The notes beneath the pieces were generated by a model. That model did not search any database, was not told where the DNA came from, and was given only the letters and a program-made list of their open reading frames with translations. Positions 22,811 through 35,869 of a DNA stretch of 60,500 nt are shown here, piece by piece. Positions within the stretch are counted from its first letter, which is position 1. The number at the start of each line of letters is the position of its first letter. Source of the DNA: Owenia fusiformis (taxonomy: Eukaryota; Annelida; Polychaeta; Sabellida; Oweniidae); contig CAIIXF020000012.1 in assembly GCA_903813345.2 (NCBI GenBank), positions 26,178,184-26,238,683 on the forward strand, written 5' to 3'. The translations under genes and the position numbers were made by a program.

Positions 22811-25800
22811 ATGGCTTTGAGTTTGCATCAAATGCGCTTGGCGATTATACAAGTAGCAATCGCCAACGCTGATCAGAGAACAGACTGGCGTATCCTGATT
22901 GCAAAACTCCAGATTCATAGAGTCCAACCAAAAGATGCAATATTATGGGCCGTTGAAAATAATGTTAACTTAGACACTGACACGTTAACATTATTGACCA
23001 GAGCAGGCGCTGATATCGATGCTGAAAACTTTGAAGATGAAACTTCGCTTATGTTGGCCATAAAAAAGCGCAATATTAACAGTGCTATTCAATTGTTAGA
23101 GCATGGAGCTGACGTAAATGCCATTGACGATGATGGAAAGACAACGTTGATACATGCAATAGAAGGAGGAAATCTAGACTTGGAATGTGTCAGTGTTTTG
23201 TTAAAGTATGGCGTAGATCTAAACATACGCGACCATGATGAAAATAACGCTTTGGATTATGCGATATTGGAAACAATTGACAAAATAACATTGGAAAGAT
23301 ACGAAAGTTTCAAATTAGATTTGGAATTATATGATTCTGATTCTGATTCTGATGATGATGAAGACGACAAAACAAGTGAAAATCAGGATACGGGACAAGA
23401 TGTATCCCAAATTAAGGACACATCGGTGGTAGATGAGGCCAAGTACTACGATTGTGCAAATATTCTCATTGCCCACGGGGCTGATATTGACGAAAATAGC
23501 TTCAAATATGCTTCGGTTTGTTCATCTGCAAACATATTGAGCTTGCTCCTCGAAAACAGTGAGCGTTTAGATATTACAAAAGAAATGATTCAAAAATCAT
23601 TGAACGCTTCTCTGGTATCTAATAGCCTGAACTGTACGCGTTTACTTCTAAAACATGGTGCAAATGGATTTGCAGTGGACGAAAATGGATATCATGCTCT
23701 GGAATATGCTGCTGCGGTGAATAATATGGAAGGTTGCCGTCTAATTTTAGATCTTGGTGTAAATGTCAATGAAAAAGACCATAAAGGACGAACAGCATTG
23801 ATACATGCTACAGGGAAGAATTCAGTTGAATGTGCCCATCTACTTCAGAAAAATGGCGCAGATGTCAACACTAATGATAACAATGGAAATACTGCATTGA
23901 TATATGCTGCAAGTAATAACAAAGACGGTACCCTTATTCGTCTACTTCTTGAAAACGGCGCAGATGTCAATATTCAGAATTACAATGGGGTCACTGCATT
24001 GATGCGTGCTGCGATAAATGACAAAGAAGCTACTCGTGTTCGACTACTATTGGAGCATGGTGCAGATGTGAATGCTAAGGATAAAGATGGGGACACTGCA
24101 TTATTATATGCTGCAAGCAATACCCAAGAAGGTAATGATATTTGTTTTCGTCTACTTCTGGAAAACGGCGCAGATGTCAATATTCAGAATTACAATGGGG
24201 TGACTGCATTGATGCATGCTGCGAAGAATGACAAAGAAGGTATTCGTGTACTTCTACTATTGGAGCATGGTGCAGATGTGAATGCTAAGGATCAATATGG
24301 GGACACTGCATTATTATATGCTGCAAGCAATACCCAAGAAGGTAATGATATTTGTCTTCGTCTACTTTTGGAAAATGGCGCAGATGTCAATGCTAAGGAT
24401 AGCGATGGGGTCAGTGCATTGATGAGTGCTGCGTTGAATGACAAAGAAGGTATTCGTGTACTTCTACTATTGGAGCATGGTGCAGATGTGAATGCTAAGG
24501 ATAAAGATGGGGACACTGTATTATTATATGCTGCATTGAATCCCCAAGAAAGCAATCGTTTACTTCAGGAACTTATAGATCATGGAGCAGATGTAAATTC
24601 CAAAGACAACAAGGGACAGACGGTATTGATGCATTTAGCAATAAAGAAAGATTATTTGTTTACAGATCGTCATAAGGATTGCATCCCAGAATATACCAGT
24701 TTTCTTCTAGATCATGGCGCCGAGGTCAATATCCAGGATGAAACTGGTAATACAGCATTGCTATATGCTCTCAAAAACAGAGATTTAGATATTGTTACAC
24801 TTTTAGTAGATTATGGAACTGACTTAACTATACAGTACAATGGTGGGAAAACAGCATTGATGTATGCCTTTGAAGCCAGATGTTTTGATGGGTTTAAACT
24901 TCTAGTAGAATGTGGAATTAACCTAAATATACAGGACGATAGTGGAACAACAATCCTTATGTCCGCTGTTCAAGGAGAACAATTAGAGTATGTCGAACTT
25001 TTACTCGACCATGGTGCGAATTTAAGTGGCCAGGACACACAGGGAAAGTCCCTTCTTAACTCTATAAAGAAGTCATCCCCCGAAGGATTGAAAATATATT
25101 CCTTGCTTTACACGAAGGGTGCTGCAGATGACAATTACCAACATCTAATGTCATTATACAAAAACGCAACAAATGACCAACAACATGAAACTAAACTGAA
25201 ACTGGATAGATGGACTATTAAATCCAGACTATCTTTGAAGTATTTTGCAAGACAAGTTGTCTACAATATATGTACTTCAAATAAAAAAGGGTACAAGTCA
25301 TCAATCCAGTATCTCATTGACAGTGGTCACATTCCTGCCGATCAAAACGAATACATGATGTTTGAAGTTGATGTCAAGGAAATTTTGACAATATTGAATG
25401 ACTTGAAAAGAAAGACTGCCTTGGTAGACTCAATTATGGAGAATAGCTTGACATATACAGAGCGTATAATAAAGGAATGTGAAGACATCAATAGCAGGAA
25501 TGACAGTGGAAAGACCCCGTTGATAGTAGCTATTGAACAAGACTTACCACGTCTCGCTAAGCTCCTTATTTCCCATGGCGCAGACATCAATGTTAAGGAT
25601 AAGTTTGGAAATTCTGCATTAACCTCGATAAAGCGTTCTTCCTCAAATGCTATGGGCGTGTATTGCCTATTCTCTGTAGTTGGTGCTGTCGATCAAAATT
25701 ACCAGCATCTGATGTCGATGTATCCGAATGCAACAAGTGAACAACAACAGGAGGCATTACGAAAACTTAATGAACTGAAGGTGAAATCAAAATTAACATT

Positions 25801-28800
25801 AAGTCACATCGCACGTTTAGGGGTCTTCAATGCATATGCTTCAAATAAACGAAGTTACTCATCCTCAATCGAGGAGTTCATTGAGAGTGGTCAATTGCGC
25901 TCAAAACTTAGACCATTTATGCACTTTTTGTATGAAAGAAGAATGATGAGCTCAGTCTTAGATGCACTGAAGAAAAATGATGAACAAGAAGGTACGTGGA
26001 ATCATTTGCATTCTTATATAGTTTAACATTGAGCTAAAGTGAAATAGGGCTACGCATGAGAAATTAGAATGGCCATTTTGGACTACATTATAAAGATGAA
26101 AGTACAATGTAAATTCTTTCAAATTGAATTTGATTTCAAGAAATCAAAACACCAACCTCCCCATTTGAAACTCAACACAGGCAGCCGTTGCAAGAAAATA
26201 AGTAGACTTAGTAAAATTACCATTTGGTTTTATTTTTGTGCTGCCAAGTTAATTAAATATATTATTTTTAGTTATACAACGTAAGAGACCTGGTAAACAA
26301 GACGAAGAAGTTGAAAATACATTCGAAAGTACAGCTGGGGAAACAAGAACAGCACACAGAATCTTAGATGGGGAGATTATGGTAGACGAACTTCAAGACG
26401 ATCTACTGATTCAACATCAAAAACAACTTTACATCAGGTAAAAATAAGAAGCACCTACGCACGTATTAGTTAGGGAAAACGGATTAGTTAGCATATTTCT
26501 TATTTCCTTTATTTAAACTAGTATAAAAAGGCCCACATAAAAATGTAGTACACATCTTGAAGGATGCAGAAATGCAACTCAAAACCTGTTCAAACTAAGC
26601 ACTATTAAGCATAGCTATATGTTTTGTATTTAGCACTGAACAAGATACTTAAAATATAATTCATACATAGCTAGGCAAGGGGTGTCCGATTCCAGCAATC
26701 CGAACACAGTATTTCAAATAACTGCACTGCAATATGTATTAGCCAATTCAATAACCCACCCAAGGTCACTCGTTGAATGGATGTCGAGATGAAAACTTGC
26801 ATTCCACATATTGAAATTGATCCTTTGCAATCTTGACTCTTGCAAAAGTAATTAATTGAAAATATGTTCTTTTTGTGATTCCGTATCTTTAAGGTGATTT
26901 CCTAGAAAACATTTTACAATGTATGGAAATATATCAAGCCCAAGATTTAATGCATTGTGACGAATTCATCCGACCAAGGCGTTATTTCCTAAACTTCATA
27001 CTCGATGCTGCGCATCTCGTGCAAAAGTTGAAATAACACCATTTTAGGAATGATTCAGTCTACACTGCACTGAGTCCAGGGCTTAAATCCTTAAATTAAC
27101 AAGCGAGTACATTTTCATTTTTTCGAAGAGTGATTTAACCAATTGATAAGTGACACGAGAATGAAGTTTTTGCATACAGTAACTTTGCTTTCCAAATTTG
27201 CACGAGATGCACAGTTTCGAGTGTTAACTTTTGGAAACAAAGTCTGAAAGGAATGACCATTCCACAATGCATTGAGTATTGGGCTTAAATTCTTTTCAAA
27301 CATTGCAAAATATCTTCTACCATGTCATGGAAATGTCTTGAAATCACTGAAAGAACATATTTTCAATGAAACTTTTTGCAATGGTCACCCTGGCAACCAC
27401 ATAAGGAATGACCATGGACGCGGTGATTGGTTATATGATGCACTGCACTGGTGATCCACTCGATTACGCTGGTTACCAAAACGAACCGTTTTGGTAACAA
27501 AATGTCGGAACGTCGAAGGCACGATTTTTTCTTTTTTCCTTATTTCACGCATTGTAGGGGGAATCCCCACGACGTTTTTTCTCACAACGTGCATCAGTAT
27601 CATATGTTTTAGAAAAAGTACATGTTTGCGAAAAAATAGCTCAGAGGACAACAGAATCGTCGATTTACTTCCTCACTTAAGTTACATAAACGGTTTTTCG
27701 AAAAACAGTTAAGAGCTGCACTTTTAACCCAAACCGTTTATGTAACTTAAGTGAGGAAGTAAATCGACGATTCTGTTGTCTTCTGAACTATTTGTTCGCA
27801 AATATGTACAATTTCTTAAACATATAATACTATTACACGTTTGTGTTAAAAAATGTCGTGGGAATTCTGCCTACAACGTGTAAAATAAGGAAACGAGAAA
27901 ATCGTACCTTCCGGATGTTCCGACATTTTGTTACCAAAACGGTTCGTTTTGGTAACCAGCGTAATCGAGTGGATCACCAGTGCACTGGGGTTATATGAAA
28001 TACTTTGTCCGGATTGACTAAATCGGACACACCTTGCCTAAATATGTGTGAATACGTAACATTATACATTGATCGACCACAGTATGATCTGACACAGTTC
28101 TATCAACGTTAGTGGTGAGCATTTTTTACTCGTCCACGTTACGCGTTTTTCAGGTCTGTATAAAGATTTTGGATGCCTGCAACATTTTAAATTAGATTTT
28201 TATTCACGACACGATGAGCTTTTTAAATTTTACACACTCATCAGAAATCCACCGTGGATACAGTTTGAGGAGATGGCAGTTGGCAATTGTGTACTTTTTA
28301 GACTTAGCCTATTACATTTTTACCAAGAAAATATTATTTTTCTGAGAACTTTCACTTGGTATCATTTTTAGCAATTTGAACGTTGACAGAACGACTATTG
28401 TTTGAAGCAAATTCTATATATTTATGCTATTAGAGACCACCATTACGATGTTGACGCTGTCCCAGAAGACGGTGACACTGGAGAAGAGAAACCCGATTTA
28501 CAAAAAGAACCGTGTAGCCTATCCGATGTCGAAGGCCAATCATTTTTATCTGACGAAGAGTTTCGTGAAAACAAGGCAGATGCAAGTAAAGAGATACTTT
28601 AAAACTATCATTTATAGATGGTCCAATCTTGTATTCGAATCGTTATTGACGTTTTCGAACACAGACTTTACATCAAAAGCAATGCAGTAAACCTAACTAT
28701 TGACCTTTTACATGTATTACCGATATAATGATTTACATAAATATCGAATCTTAATAATCTCGATAACGACAAAGAATTTTAAATGATGTGAAGTTGAAAT

Positions 28801-31800
28801 TAGACCTGGTTCATGCGTTTAATATTTCACTTTATTCATTTCGTTTTCTCTCTAACGATTCACCAACCTTTAAACCAGCTTTAAATATCTATTTGCAAAA
28901 CCGTCGACACTGACACCACGATTGTGCGAAGCTACACAATGTTACTTTACAAATTACAAGCATAAACATATTCACTGTTCCAAAACGTAACGTCAAAGTA
29001 GCAGAATGGATGAACTTCCTGGATACGATTTTTTGTTTTCTCAATTTAAACCTTAATATATAAATCAAGTTGCAGATTAAAATCTGGCACAAAGCTAGGA
29101 AATATTGTCAAGCTTTAAAAATGTCTTCGATTTGGAATTGGTTTTGTAAATGAAGTTGCAATTCGTATATATTTTAGGACCTCACTTTTGTTACATTGAC
29201 TAAAGTCATATTACCAATAATGTATATTACTTTGACGACTTACGTCAAATTCCAAACCGAGGACATTTCTTAAAGCTAAACTTTATTGTCTAACTGTGCC
29301 AAATTACAATCTGCAATGTGACTAATAAGTAGTTTGAAATCGAGAAAAATCGTTTTCAGGAAGTTCATCAAAATTTGTTACATTGACGTTCCCTCAAATT
29401 AAGTACAGTAACTAGTTGTTAAACAGTGATAATGCCACAATAAAAATCACTAACATTTTATTCAATAGCAACCGGGGAAGAATATGAAACAAATAATACA
29501 GTACAAGTACAAGGTGTGGAATCAGATGGAGCTCGAGGTTGTAAGTACAAATACAATTATGTGCGAGTTCAACTATATCAGGGGAAGAAACGCATAAGAT
29601 ACTTTCGTTCGAAAAGAAGGAAAGTGAAGTATTATTTGGTAGTCTGTGAAGTTTTGTAGTGTTTCCTTGCCAGCAAATACGACCCTCACGTTCAAGTTCA
29701 CGACCAAGTACATTGGGGAAACATTTAATTGATAAATCGTCAACCACCCATCTAGTTTTCAAAATATGGTGTTAACCGATGCAAAGAAATATTTTGATTT
29801 CGACCAAAAAATGTGGTTGACCCCCCATTATTGACAAACATGAGTTTGGGTGATAATATGTGAGAACTGAATGTTTCCTCGATGGATAAAAAAGTTCTTA
29901 AATGTAATTACCATATTCATAAACTGGCTTTAAAGTGAACGTTTATACGTCTCCTAGTTTTCTCCTCTTCAAATCCGATAGACTCTTACTCATGGGTATA
30001 AGAGTTCCAGGCTTTAAAAGTGTACTCAACGAAACTACAGATGCATTTCCAATCCCTGATTATCAAATCTCAAGATTGATTCATTAACACTGCAAATTGA
30101 TTTGTAATAAGTTGGACAGCAACCATTTTGATTTCAATGCATTTTTTCTGAAACAGTTTCATTCAGCAGTAGAAGATCCTCTTCAAGTAGCTCTGATGAT
30201 GGCAACGTTGAATGTCCTGCGTGTACAGAAGTGGAGGATAGATCAGATGTCGTATGTGGCATTAGTATATCAGCTCTAAACGAGATACAAAGGTATATGA
30301 GATTAGTCTTGGTGTAACATGGCTTGTAGTCCATTTGGAAAAAAGTTTTCCAGAGTTTTATCGTTCCTGTTTCATGAACAGCCTTTACAAAGATTTTGAT
30401 GTCCACAAATGAGATTAAAAACGAGTTTTGCCATATTCACGATAATCAGAAAACCACTAAATAAATCTGTCTAGCAGAAGATACGTAGGAAAGCAATCTT
30501 GACAATTGAAAAAACAAGCATCTAGCTCTCGGTAAATAATTTATGTAACGAACATTTGTAATATTTTAAGAGTGTATTTTTGATCGCGACGATCGCGACA
30601 AACGTCAATATACATGTGATCCATCTTTAAACTGTATATTTATGCATTCAGAGAACCCCATAACGATGGTGATGCTGCTTCAGTAGACGGAAACACTGGA
30701 GTAGACAGATTTGATTTGAAAGTAGACTCGGGTGGCAAATGCGACGTCGAAATCGAATCCAACTTAAACGACGACAAGCATGATGAAGAAAATACTATCA
30801 CTGGTAAAAAAAACAAAAACATGAAAGAACTAATAGATTATGAAATCTTGTAATTGAGTTATTGAAAAAATCTGATTTAATAAAACGGCTACAAGCATGG
30901 TGACAAACAAGATACCGGTAAAAAAGCACCAAAGAACTAATATATATCATAAAATTTTGTAATTGAATTATTGCAAACCTATGCATGCACCATTCAAAAA
31001 CATTGACCAATCAGCGAAATAATTTGATATACATGTATGTATCAGAGATAGTAATAATTATCCCACCGATCGAAGTTCGAGGGGGGCATAGGAAAGCCGT
31101 CCGTCCGTTTGTCCGGGCGATAACTCAAATACCGGTTGACGGATTTGATTCAAGTTTTATGGGCTTATGCCTTCGTGATGATGCCTAGGGACAAAGTAAA
31201 TTTGTTCAAAAAAGAATTTTCAAGATGGCGGCTTAATTTCAAAATGGCCGCCATTTTTCATAAATATCAAATCTTTGATAACTCAAATAATAGTTGACGG
31301 ATTTGGTTCAAATTTCATATGCTAATGCCTAGGGACAAAGGAGCTATCCCGAAGAAGTGATTTTCAAAATGGCTGTTAAATATCAAAATGGCAGTCATTT
31401 TTCGTAAAAAAACGTTATCTTTGATAACTCAAATACCAGTGAACGGATTTGGTTCAAATTTTATATGATGATACCTGGGAAAAAGTAAATTTGTTTAAGA
31501 AAGAATTTCCAAGATGGCGACTGAATTTCAAAATTGCCGCCATTTTCATTTTATACTAGTGGACGTATTTGGTTCAAATTTTATATGCTGATGCCTAGGG
31601 ATAAAGAAGCTACGCTGAAGAAGAGTTTTTAAAAATGGTTGCTAAATACCAAAATGGCGGCCATTTTTCATAAAAAAACTCTTTGATAACTCAAATACTA
31701 GTTGACGGATTTGGTTCAAGTTTTATATGCTGATGCCTAGGGACAATTAAGGAGCTACACTGAAGAAACGATTTTCAAAATGGCTGCTAAATATCAAAAT

Positions 31801-33998
31801 GGCGGCCATTTTTCGTAATAAACATAATCTTTGATAACTCAAATACCAGTGAACGGATTTGGTTCAAATTTTATATGCTGATGCCTAGGGACAAACAAGC
31901 TCTGCTCAAGAAAGATATTCAAGATGGCCACTAATAATCTAACTAAATATGTTTTGTTCGGTGGGATTTGCTACTCCGTGGAGTTGCTGTTTTTCTAGTA
32001 TCAAACAAGTCTATGGTCTATTTACTTTCGATTTATATTTTCCAACTTTAACCAACCATTAGAAATATTTGTATATTGGGCTAGCAGTACGATTTGAGCA
32101 CACTTTGAATGTGGCAAGATACATGGAAACGCTTGCACATTGCAATCAGACAAATATAAATAAAGTATCAAAGTACGTATTATATCACTGCCATCTTATT
32201 TCACAGAAACCAGCGAAGAACATGAACTTGATGCCAAAGGACAACTGTTTGATGTAGAACATACTGGATGTTGTAAGTACAATTAAACAACCTTGGCGTA
32301 GAGTGTTTCAAGACATATCTTATGTAATATGCAAGATATTATATGAGCAATTAAAATGGATAATCACTGATTGTTCGGGGAAGAAACCTGGTACATACCC
32401 TCTTTAAATAACAATGATGTAATTGTAAACAATGCACCGCTCCTTTCTCTAAGCCAATACACATATAAAATACTGCATAATCATACAACTAAATAACAAT
32501 GCGCCTCAATTTTGACTAGATTCGTTTAGGAGTCGACTATCCTCTTCGAGTAGCTCCGATGAAGAGTGTCTTGCGTGTATAGACGACAGTTCTAGGGATG
32601 TGTGTAACATCAGTGTATCCGATCTACAGGAAATACACAAGTATGTGTTTCATATAGATTTACAGGGTGAGCCACAAAATGTTACCCAAACAAATGTTGA
32701 TAACTCAGTCATTCAGCATAGGTTCACTTTGGCACAATAACATCATGTCCAATGTACCTTCATTCTATTTCATTGACCTAATCGAATTGGTTTAATGGCT
32801 CAAAATGGCAGTCTCATCTCTTGTCCCAAAATATAAGTCAGGAGGTAAATATCGGGTGAGTTTGGCATGTTTTGGCTTCTTTGGCTCACCCCGTCCTATA
32901 CTCATATAAAATCAGAGACATACACTTCTTAGAATGCATATTCTTCAGAATATCAGTATCTTATATTGAATCTGATTGGCAAAGCAAGTAATGTGTAGTG
33001 TGTTTCTTTATTTTTGATCTCGCAACTGCTAACAACTAATTTTTTTACATTTTAGTCTTGAAGGAGTATACAGATATGGTATGAAATGCAACGATTTGAG
33101 GTATACCATATTCGTAGAACGTGGTGCAGCCACATCTGTGAAAACGAATATCGAACGGAATTTTCCAAAGCATAACTTCATATTTGAACCATCTGACGCA
33201 AAACGTGGGCATATAGAATTAGCAGGCATTCACAAAGTAGGATCGGCATCATCTGGAACCTTGGGTGGCTTAATAGATGTAACGAGTGCAATGTCACCGA
33301 ATATGAGGACGTATGCATTGACTTGCCGACATGTTATCCCAATTTCAAAGATAGATGAAGACGTTTATATTTGTAACAGTGTACCTGGAAGTGATGAAGT
33401 TGTCATGAAACCTATCGGGAAACTGAGAACATATGTCGATGCCGATGGAAGATTAGGACACGGAGAAAGACCTAGAAAACGACGTCAAACATTTGATATC
33501 GCAATGATAGAAATAGATCCACACTCTAGCATACGAAGTCAGTACCGCAAATGTACCATGGTACCACATGACACACTGAAGGGCATGACAGGAGATATCA
33601 AAGTGCAGAAAACAGGTTGCAAGACAGGTTGTACATTTGGAATAATCAAATTAAAATCATGTAGTGTAGACTTCGACTATATTGATTCATATGGTAAGGA
33701 AAAGACTGTCTCACTCCATAACGTTATTGAAATTGCGAAGGATTTGGATAAGAATGTGCAAGGATATTTCGCAGACAGTGGAGACAGTGGTGCAATCATA
33801 GTTGCAGAAAATGGTGGTCCACATAATCACGTTGCAATAGGAATGTTCACATTCTATAACAACGAAGATTCGGACAAAAACAACGAGAGCAGGGCATACG
33901 CATTTCCTATATACGATGCTCTTGAACACCAGTTCAGTCGCGAGCCAGGGATTCTTGGAGAAAATGTCAAGGATCTATATGCCTATGTAGGTTTATGA
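22811..33998 (+). CDS. Gene B: ankyrin-repeat/SOCS-like/trypsin-like peptidase, 1,662 aa
   Basis: Exons: 22811-25991, 26272-26437, 28434-28585, 29469-29540, 30157-30292, 30652-30803, 32207-32272, 32520-32640, 33056-33998. All phases match and the total is 4,989 nt (1,663 codons with stop). The N-terminus is nearly identical to gene A. It has about 19 ankyrin repeats against about 37, which accounts for the length difference of the two ankyrin exons (1,071 versus 1,699 codons). SOCS-box-like segments start near residues 807 and 995. After the acidic exon there are two successive linker cassettes where gene A has one. The peptidase triad is H1441, D1496 and S1593. No signal peptide or membrane segment is seen. 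The function is not known; see gene A. Confidence 0.82.
23930..24600 (+). repeat. Short ankyrin array in gene B
   Basis: Seven or so units alternate between NGADVNIQNYNGVTALMxAA and HGADVNAKDxxGDTALLYAA types, some with the NTQEGND loop. It corresponds to the expanded part of gene A. Two-unit blocks near 24060-24260 and 24270-24480 are near copies. Confidence 0.85.
27446..27982. mobile_element. Long palindromic (foldback) element, copy 1
   Basis: Begins CACTGGTGATCCACTCGATT and ends with its complement. The two ~250-bp arms are inverted copies of one another around a short centre near 27700-27720. CACTG is duplicated at both sides (27441-27445, 27983-27987). Lies in intron 2 of gene B. Short ORFs within it are arms read as protein and are not credible genes. 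Confidence 0.85.
30652..32640 (+). other. Second linker cassette of gene B (exons 6-8)
   Basis: Exon 6 (30652-30803, 152 nt, exactly the length of exon 3), exon 7 (32207-32272) and exon 8 (32520-32640) repeat the layout of exons 3-5: acidic exon (NDGDAASVDGNTG), short TSEEHELDAKG exon, and Ser-rich exon (SFRSRLSSSSSSDEE) with ECLAC and VCNI. Entry and exit phases are identical to the first cassette, total 339 nt. It is much more diverged from cassette 1 of gene B than that cassette is from gene A. Confidence 0.75.
31061..31966. mobile_element. Element with internal tandem repeats, inverted ends
   Basis: Starts TCCCACCGATCG and ends TTCGGTGGGA, short inverted termini. The interior is about six degenerate units of roughly 120-165 bp, each with 'gataactcaaatac', 'gacggatttggttcaaattt', 'atgctgatgcctagggacaa' and 'caaaatggcggccattttt'. 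No coding frame. Lies in intron 6 of gene B. Confidence 0.7.
32661..32895. mobile_element. MITE with TACAGGGTGAGCCA ends
   Basis: Left end TACAGGGTGAGCCA, right end TGGCTCACCCCGT. Resembles the termini of mariner-type MITEs. About 235 bp, no ORF, in the last intron of gene B. Confidence 0.65.
33056..33998 (+). CDS. Gene B last exon: trypsin-like serine peptidase domain
   Basis: A single exon holds the whole domain, as in gene A. Motifs: GTLGGLID, ALTCRHVI (His), FDIAMIEI (Asp), VQKTGCKTGCTFGII, FADSGDSGAII (Ser), HVAIGMFTF. The triad is intact. By eye only a little over half of positions match gene A, clearly fewer than in the ankyrin N-terminus or linker cassette 1. The first residues (LEGVYRYG) match YEGVYRYG of gene A. 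Confidence 0.85.
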
Positions 33999-34399
33999 AG
34001 ATGCAATTGGCTGTGGATTAAGGGTATAAGCCCTAGACTCAATGTGGAATGGCCATTCCCTGAAGTGCTGCTTTCCAATATTTGCACGAGATGCGCAGCA
34101 TCTAGTGTTAATTTTAGGAAACAATGCCCGAAAATATTTTAACAGTCACTCCAAAAGAAATCAAAATTTACAGATGTTAGTTCAATGTAAGCTTAAATGG
34201 ATCATGGAGCATTTACCTTTCACAAGAGTCAGTCAGTGTGGGCTGTATGTAATATTCAGCCAGTGTCGGTTTGAGTAATATAAACCATTCGTACTGGCTA
34301 GGAGAAACATTTCACCTAATAACCAGTACTCATGCTTTATACATTACACAAATGATGGATATCTACAACAGTATTATCTGGTAATGTGTAGATCATGTT

Positions 34400-35560
34400 C
34401 ATTCATGGTAACCCATATGTTCAGTTATTTTATATAAGTCATAATAAGTCGATGAAGTTTAGAAACTGTAACACAATACAAATGGTGGCGGGATATCTTA
34501 GACACTACCATCTAGGTACGAAGATTCCTTGTTAGTAATAAGGATGAGCTATATGCTCAAAGGCATTGTAATTATAGTAAATATGTATTGATTCCTTGAA
34601 GCTTAGAAATTGTAAAACTATGTAAATACTGTAGTGGTGTCATATCTGAAACAGCAGTATTAAGCATGCGTAAATCTTGCTTATTTAGCGAAAGTTGTAT
34701 GCTCAAACACTTTGTTATCATGAACATATGTGTTGATTTGATAACGTTTAGAGTAACTATAAAATAATGTAAATAATGGTCGGATATCTAAGACAGCAGT
34801 ATTTAAACATGCGTAAATCTTGCTCATTTAGCAAAAGCATTATGCCTTAAACCTTTGTTATCATGAGTCTATGTGCAATTTGATGAGGTTTAGAGAAACT
34901 GTAAAATAACGTAAATAGTGCTCGGGTATCTAAGACAGCAGTATTTAAACATGCGTAAATCTTGCTTATTTAGCAAAAGCTGTATGCTCAAACACTTTGT
35001 TATCATGAATGTATGTGCTGATTTGATATAGTTTAGAAAAATGTAAAATAACGTAAATAGTGGTCGGGTATCTAAGACAGCAGTATCTAAACATGCGTAA
35101 ATCGTGCTTATTTAGCAAAAGCTGTATGCTCAAACACTTTGTTATCATGAATGTATGTGTTGATTCGATGAAAGTTAGAGAAATTGTAAAATAACCTAAA
35201 TAGTGGTCGGGTATCTAAGACAGCAGTATCTAAACATGCGTAAATCGTGCTTATTTAGCAAAAGCTGTATGCTCAAACACTTTGTTATCATGAATGTATG
35301 TGTTGATTCGATGAAAGTTAGAGAAATTGTAAAATAACCTAAATAGTGGTCGGGTATCTAAGACAGCAGTATCTAAACATGCGTAAATCTTGCTCATTTA
35401 GGAAAAGCTTTATGCCCTAACACTTTGTTATCATGAATGTATGTGCTGATTTGATGAAGCATAGAGAAACTGCGTAAAACTATGCAAATGATTGCGAGCT
35501 ATCCAAGACATCAGCATTTAGACATGAGTAGACAGTTTATTTACGGTGAGTATGCCCGAA
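34400..35560. repeat. 142-bp satellite array 3' of gene B
   Basis: Roughly eight units. The marker 'agacagcagt' recurs near 34791, 34933, 35075, 35218 and 35361 (142-143 bp). Two neighbouring units around 35095-35395 are identical over long stretches. Unit parts (gatgaagttta-aaactgta; ggatatct-a-acag; atttagacatg) correspond to the 137-bp array behind gene A, so both genes carry related satellites directly downstream. An isolated degenerate unit is at about 38080-38180. Confidence 0.9.
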
Positions 35561-35869
35561 GACTTTGTAATCCTGCACATACGAAGCTTGATCATGAAGT
35601 TATCATAATCGTTCTCATTTTTTTTATTCATCAATATACGTTGATGCCATTTTGACAGAATATACATTCTTTTTAATAGGGGATGTTTACACGCGTGGTT
35701 TACATGCTTCATTAAATATGATACCAGACTCCAAGCTAGCTTTAACGAATTCAACCCAGCCGTAAGCTGACGATCTAATCTACTATTTTATTACCGATTC
35801 ATTTAAAAATAGGATTAGTACCGCTACTATCCATATGGTAAATATGAGTACGGTAGTACCTGCTACTAT

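Noticed and set aside
27385-27712. ORFs within the palindromic elements (also 37232-37526)
   Set aside because: They read through the arms of an inverted-repeat element and are not homologous to any transposase I recognise.
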